From Flaveria trinervia (taxonomy: Eukaryota; Streptophyta; Magnoliopsida; Asterales; Asteraceae), in the NCBI GenBank assembly GCA_025506515.1, contig CM046457.1, positions 39,566,231 through 39,630,230 of the forward strand: a DNA stretch of 64,000 nt, given 5' to 3'. This document shows positions 59,103 to 64,000 of this stretch, piece by piece; position 1 is the first letter of the stretch; every line of letters begins with the position of its first letter. The position numbers were made by a program, and so were the translations under genes. The notes beneath the pieces are model-generated. The model did no database searches, was not told the DNA's origin, and was given only the letters and a program-made list of their open reading frames with translations.

Positions 59103-59864
59103 TGCAGGACCAGTGAAGGGTATGCACTTACAACACAACAACACAATGACGAGATGAACTTGACTAATCAAATAGTGGGACTGGATTAACCACAAGTAAC
59201 GATACTAAGAACACAAGTAAGAATGACCCAGAAGAAGCTAGCAAAATACATAAGGAAATGGTTTTCAAGATTGCAGTATTTTGCCTTCTTAAGTTCTATT
59301 ATAAATGTTACAAGCATAATGGAAAGTTACAAGTACTTGAGATACATATACTACATCTTACAACTTGCCATACTTTGAAGGCCAGTTGGATACAATTGAC
59401 TAGACACAAATAAAATCAATTGTAGATTCAAAAGGCAGATTGCTTTTTGACTTGTGACTATGACATGCCATAGCTCACCTCCTAGTATATTACAAAAAGG
59501 ATAAAATACATAAAGTAGAAAGTTGCAGACTCAAGATCTCAATGTATAGTTACTATAAGCATGGGCCTTTTCACCAACTCATGTAAGTTGGTGACTTTAC
59601 AGAGTTGCAGCGGATACGGGTCCAGCTTTATGTAAAGTACATGGGATAAAGCATGTATACTAAAAATCTATGGAAGAAATCTGTCTTCAAGTGTTGGCTT
59701 TGGAAGATTTGTTTCCGAAGCTTCAGAAGACTTCATCTTTGGCTTCGGAAGATTTTACACTTTGAGTGTGAAACTTCGAAGCCTTCTTTTTCAATGCACT
59801 TATGCATGCATACAGGAGACTTTGAGTGTTTGAGTTGCATCAGCCTCAACATATAATCCTTACA
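59103..59864 (-). repeat. Element D 5' LTR, 762 bp
   Basis: Minus strand TGTAAGGATTATATG (59864) to GGTCCTGCA (59103). Target duplication CTAGC follows at 59865-59869. More diverged from its partner than the E or C pairs. Confidence 0.9.
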
Positions 59865-59869
59865 CTAGC

Positions 59870-62692
59870 AACACAAGCTAGTGTTAAACCCACACCTTCT
59901 ACCTCCTAACCACCAAAAAGACCTCAAATCACCCACACCTATAAAAGAAAATCCAAACAAACCCCAGCTCGAGCTATTGAGTCTGTGCAGTCCCCCATAA
60001 ACTCACCCATACAGGAGGAAGTGGATACTAGATCTCTTACTTCCCCTTAGGACTAAACCACTCCTATCTCTTCAAGGATTAGTGTTGAGGTTCCTCATGC
60101 TCAGATGAGCTGACATGCCCAACTGCCTTAAGCCTTCACTTTGAGTTTCAACACTCAGGTGAACAACCTTTAAGGGATAGTTACCATCCCCAACCTTTAA
60201 ACTAAACCACCTAATTTCCAACCTTGACTTCCATACTAATGAAGACTTAGGTTTTAGTGAGTACCATGAGTCTCTCTACTCCTCCCCTACTCAAAGAGAG
60301 ATGAGTGCTCCTGAGTCACCTATGTCTAGTCCATATTAGTAACTGAGGTGGATCCTTCTAAACCTGTTCAGGAAATCCATATTGAAGAGGCTCTCACTTC
60401 GTCAAGAGATTACATCACTCAAACCACAACCATGGCAACTCAGCCAATTGAAAATTCAATAAGCAGAGGAAAACCACCAGTTAAGAACTCCATACTGGTG
60501 GTGAGAGAGAAAACTTTGGTTCGTTTCTCTAGTCCCCCCATGATTCCTCTAATGAAGATGATGTGAATCTGATGCTAAAGGTGCAAAAACTATCAAAATC
60601 ATGCAGATACCTAGCCTCCAAGGTTAGTCATCTTGAATCTCAAGTGACTACCTTGCATAATAGGGTCAATGATGAGCAACTTGGGATTTCTTATCTTAAG
60701 GAGAAACTAGCTGGGAGACCTTTAAGAAGAGCTCAACCAGCAACACAAGAAGCTATAAATGTGATTGACCTAACTCCTAGCTCACCTATGCAAGAGGGTG
60801 ATGCTACCAATAAGGGGGAGAAAGTCATTCCAATTACAGAACCTGGGAGTTCTTTATAGAGCATGGACATTGAAGACTCACCATCTTCACTTGCAACTTC
60901 TATAGACTCCTTCATTTAGAGTCTTTTTAAGGAAGGTATACCAAGGAAGTATCATATCTACATCAAGGAACTTTCAAATACGTCATAGGGTGGTTGTATG
61001 ATGCAAACAGAAGAGCCCTTCTTGTTCAAAATGTTCAAGGACAACAAGAAGTCTTAAATATTCAGACTTTGAACTACTATGAAAGTCTTAACCTTGTCAA
61101 CGTGCCACTTGTCAATCCAAGCCAATCTAGACAAGCTGACTGGCCGACACAATGGATTCAAGACAAAATTACCAAAGAGTTTAGTCTAAGAAGGAGACAA
61201 AGGCAATTAGGTAATATTCTTGGTCAACTGCATGTTGAGGCAGACCCTAAGATTAGCTTTGAAGGGGAAACCTTGACTCAAGGCCAATTAGTAGAGCCTG
61301 AGAGCCTTGTCACACCTACAACTACTTCAACAATTCATTCCCTCAGTGAAGCATCTGATGGTGAGGTGTATCACAACCTCTCTCTAGCTAGAGCTTGGAG
61401 GCTACACCAAGCAATGAAGCCCAAAGCTCTCTCCACCCTGTGTCACAAAGGTTTGTGGGTGACAAAGGGAAAAGAATTTTAAATCCTGAGGAGATTGAGG
61501 AGGAGGAGGAGGAGAGAGAGGAAGAGGAAGCTAGGGGGAGAAAGTTCCTCTGGATCTGGAGGATTCATGGAAGCTGCAATCAGGGCTACCCCAAACCAAA
61601 CACTCAAGATGTTGAGTTGAGGGTAGGCGGGATTACTTACTTGCAAACCAAGAACTATGACATTAATGAGATTATATCTCTCCCATTAGAGGAACTCAAT
61701 GAACTAACTGACATGGAGAGAGAGGAAAGAAGCAGAGGATGCAATGATACTTCTCCAAATCAAAATGCAGAAGATACTAAAGAGACTATATAAGCATGTT
61801 CTCACTCTTTCTCCTGTTCAAGAAAGTCTTGTGCAAGAGACTGTGGGTGATACACAAGAACCTCAGGTAGACAAAGAAATAGATAAGCAAAACATGATCA
61901 ACAACCTGAGTGCCACAGGTCTCTACTAGACATCTGCACTTCTTCCCTTATCCCTTGAGTACATAGAGTTTGAGTATCTGAAAAATCTTGAGCTTGAAGT
62001 ACTCAAAGAACAAAAAGAAACAAAAAGAAAGATAGGGAAGATGCTGCAAGGCCAACAACTATCATCCAAAAGAACATGAAAAAGTCTGCTAACAGACAAA
62101 GGGATGATGAGCTTCTTGAAGCTGTGTGGATTCTCTGGAAGAAGACTTGGCCCTATGTCACTATCCACAATTGATGAGCACATCAAGGTAATCAAGCAAA
62201 AGACCAAAAGAGGAGAGCTACTTGACTTACGCTCCCTTCCAAGTGAAGTTCTTCCTGAAGTGGAGGTTAAGGTTGAACAACCTGAGACAACACAACTTGG
62301 ACCTCCTACTAAGCCTTAGCAAGCATCATATTCTAATCCATAGCCAGGTCAAACTCCCCCTCCTTCTGAACCTATGAGGGAGGCACACCCAACTAAGCAA
62401 ACAAGACTGATCAACAAGGTGCTGTAGACCAGTCTTCTCAGTTAAAGTTATCAAAGAAGAGGAAGAGGATGGCTTCTAGACCAAAGTAAAAGAAGAAGAA
62501 GTCTAAACCATCCACCTCCATACCCCAGGGTGAGTCATATCAACCTAAGGAAGTGCATGAAGAGGCAACTCAATCAACTCTAACTCAAGTGACTTCTCTT
62601 GCTTCTGAGAGACCCATCTTATCATGGACCTTTCATAACTAATCCAGAAAGATGGCATGTGATTAGAGATCAAGGTGGTGAGAATATCTACA
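59870..62692 (+). pseudogene. Element B ORF3, 3' part (after the insertion of D)
   Basis: It continues ORF3 of B directly from the CTAGC duplication and aligns with D ORF3 from about 51345 leftwards. Open pieces include 60348-60566, 60563-60859 with a clear heptad stretch (SHLESQVTTLHNRVNDEQLG), 60994-61482 (SLRRRQRQLGNILGQLHVEA), 61395-61793 (Glu-rich) and 62104-62319 (FSGRRLGPMSLSTIDEHIKV). Sequence homologous to the C-terminal end of C stops at 62692, where an LTR-like terminus begins. Two AGGGGGAG purine tracts lie inside (about 60813 and 61533). Confidence 0.75.
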
Positions 62693-63154
62693 TGTTAGGT
62701 CTAGGATCAATAGATCTAGTTCATTTTGTATATGCTTAGAACTTGAATTATATCTATAATGAATGCTTGTAATTCATTATTGTGTATGCATTAAATGTAT
62801 ATGTTAACCCATATATATGGGTGTTGATTTATGTAAGTTTGTAGGTAAAACAGTATAATTAGTGAATGTCTTAAATTGATCAAGTGTAAGAAACATCTAC
62901 GGATGAACACTTTGTTCTTTCGTAGATATGGTTTTTACAAGTAAAATACATCCGAAGATCTTCTGCGGATCTATCAATGTTAGTTGTGTTTAATTGTTTT
63001 CAAAATTATTTAGATTTGTCAGTTTTACTAATTTGATCTATTGTATTTGAGCAAAGAGTTTGTGTGATATTTGTTTTGTCATTCAGCATTACATAGTTCG
63101 ATTAACTTGGATCTATATTCAAATCAATTGAATAGTAGATCTTAGTTATTGATT
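62693..63154 (+). repeat. LTR-like sequence interrupting element B (candidate element F)
   Basis: ORF3 homology ends at 62692 and TGTTAGGTCTAGGATC begins, a typical copia LTR start. The about 460 bp that follow are AT-rich and non-coding, with an inverted repeat ATCTACGGA...CGTAGAT near 62895-62930. No end, PBS or target duplication is visible before the next boundary at 63155. Confidence 0.4.
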
Positions 63155-64000
63155 GTAAGGCCCCGTTCCCGGGATGCTTACAGCTGGTCAACCATTGCAC
63201 ATAAAACATACATTTACAGTTATTTTAAATAAACATTCGCAGTGGAAACATTCAATAATGGCATTTCATTTCATCACAAAACTTTTGCAAAATAATGCAT
63301 CGTTTGTCGGTTATAAAATTACATTTGTTGTATTACATCACAAAAGCTTTATATAAATGGATGCCATCCAAAAGAGCTTAGCAGCTGCCTCGTGCCATCC
63401 TCAGCAACATTACCTGCCAACTAGAACCACATAAAAGTCAGCGTTGCTGAGTGAGTTGTAGTTTTATAATAAAATATACATTTTATTCGTAAAACCATTC
63501 TTTCCCTCAAAATCATATTATGCTTCACATTCGTTCATGATCATACATCGTACATACATATAGATAATATAATTATTATCTTCGTCATTCTTTCGTTCAT
63601 ACTTTCATTCATTCATCATTTCGTTCCTTACTTTCATCATCACCATGAACTTCACCCTTCTAGTTCATTAGCCATGGATTTATTATGAAGACCGGTTTCG
63701 CGAATAAAAGTTAGGCATATGGTTTTTCAACTTCCTATGACGATCACAATCACAAACCATAAATTTATAACTTCCTATTCAAATGTAGATGTTACCCATC
63801 AATAGTTTTCCTAAGACCACCATAACATTAACACAATATTTGACACACATTAGTTCATCACAAATTACATAAGTTTCATCTTATTAGGATGATAAAAAGA
63901 GTTTAGCTCGTAATGAGCTTGAACATAACAACATATAACAAAGAAGATAGATATGTAATCATCGGTGAAATGGAACAATCAAACCATAATCCACAATGGA
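63155..64000 (+). repeat. Second LTR-like sequence at the right edge (candidate Ty3-type, element G)
   Basis: It starts TGTAAGGCCCCGTTCCCGGG and contains 'cgcagtggaaac' and 'gtcagcgttgctgagtgag', which I associate from memory with long Ty3/gypsy LTRs of composites. It is non-coding and runs off the window, so neither the class nor the far end can be confirmed. Strand of the element is undetermined. Confidence 0.35.

Larger units (their letters stand above)
22536..59864 (-). mobile_element. Element D: Sirevirus-like copia element, minus strand, inserted in B and split by E
   Basis: The minus-strand order is 5' LTR (59864-59103), degenerate PBS, gag, protease, integrase, RT, RNase H, spacer, ORF3, degraded polypurine tract and 3' LTR (48618-48277 plus 22989-22536). 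Element E lies inside the 3' LTR. Without E the element is about 12.0 kb. The left LTR terminus has A instead of the T expected in TGCAGG. Target duplication is CTAGC. All domains are broken. Confidence 0.88.
14256..62692 (+). mobile_element. Element B: old Sirevirus-like copia element, plus strand, split by element D
   Basis: The plus-strand order is LTR remnant, initiator-Met PBS, gag, protease, integrase, RT, RNase H, a CTTCSGAAG-rich spacer and the start of ORF3 (to 22530). Element D interrupts (22536-59864), and ORF3 resumes at 59870 and runs to 62692, where another LTR-like sequence begins. It belongs to the same broad family as C and D: the LTR end TCCTGCA, the leader and ORF3 align by eye. 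Stops in every domain and loss of most of the 5' LTR mark it as the oldest unit of the nest. Confidence 0.85.

Overview
The window is repeat DNA from a plant nuclear genome. I see no host gene and no tRNA or rRNA gene. It is built almost entirely from Ty1/copia LTR retrotransposons of the large Sirevirus type: a primer-binding site complementary to initiator tRNA-Met, a long gag with CCHC knuckles and a coiled coil, pol in the order protease-integrase-RT-RNase H, and a third open reading frame (ORF3) between pol and the 3' LTR. From memory of its sequence, ORF3 resembles proteins common in Asteraceae genomes, so a composite-family host is my best guess (inference, not proven).

Layout. (1) 1-12521: element A, minus strand. 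Its 3' LTR lies at the left edge and contains the start of a second LTR of the same family (1-521). (2) 12522-14255: non-coding repeat debris, including a GCGCATG-word repeat and LTR-like DNA. (3) 14256-62692: element B, plus strand, old and full of stops, carrying a solo LTR in its gag. B is split by element D (22536-59864, minus). D's 3' LTR is split by element E (22990-48271, minus). E's 5' leader is split by element C (35715-47398, minus). This is a four-level nest, C in E in D in B. The C and E insertions have exact 5-bp target duplications and D has a matching one (C: AGTTG, E: AAAAG, D: CTAGC). (4) 62693-64000: two stacked LTR-like sequences that interrupt B and run off the right edge.

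Nesting order agrees with LTR divergence. C's LTRs differ by about 2 substitutions and 6 single-base indels in 790 bp. E's LTRs differ by several substitutions and indels in about 310 bp. D's are visibly more diverged, and B is truncated and heavily mutated. Every gag-pol is broken by frameshifts or stops. In young C the damage is mostly single-base indels, some of which may be assembly error.

Most notable: each family carries its own short palindromic word (CTTCSGAAG in B/C/D, CAGTAGTT/AACTACTG in A, GCGTCTAAACAG/CTGTTTAGACGC in E). The word recurs in the LTR or leader and in the pol-ORF3 spacer, and in A and B/C/D also inside the gag-protease coding linker. ORF3 is shared by all five elements but shows no obvious signal peptide or membrane segment, so the usual label 'env-like' is doubtful. 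E's gag carries three tandem CCHC knuckles.
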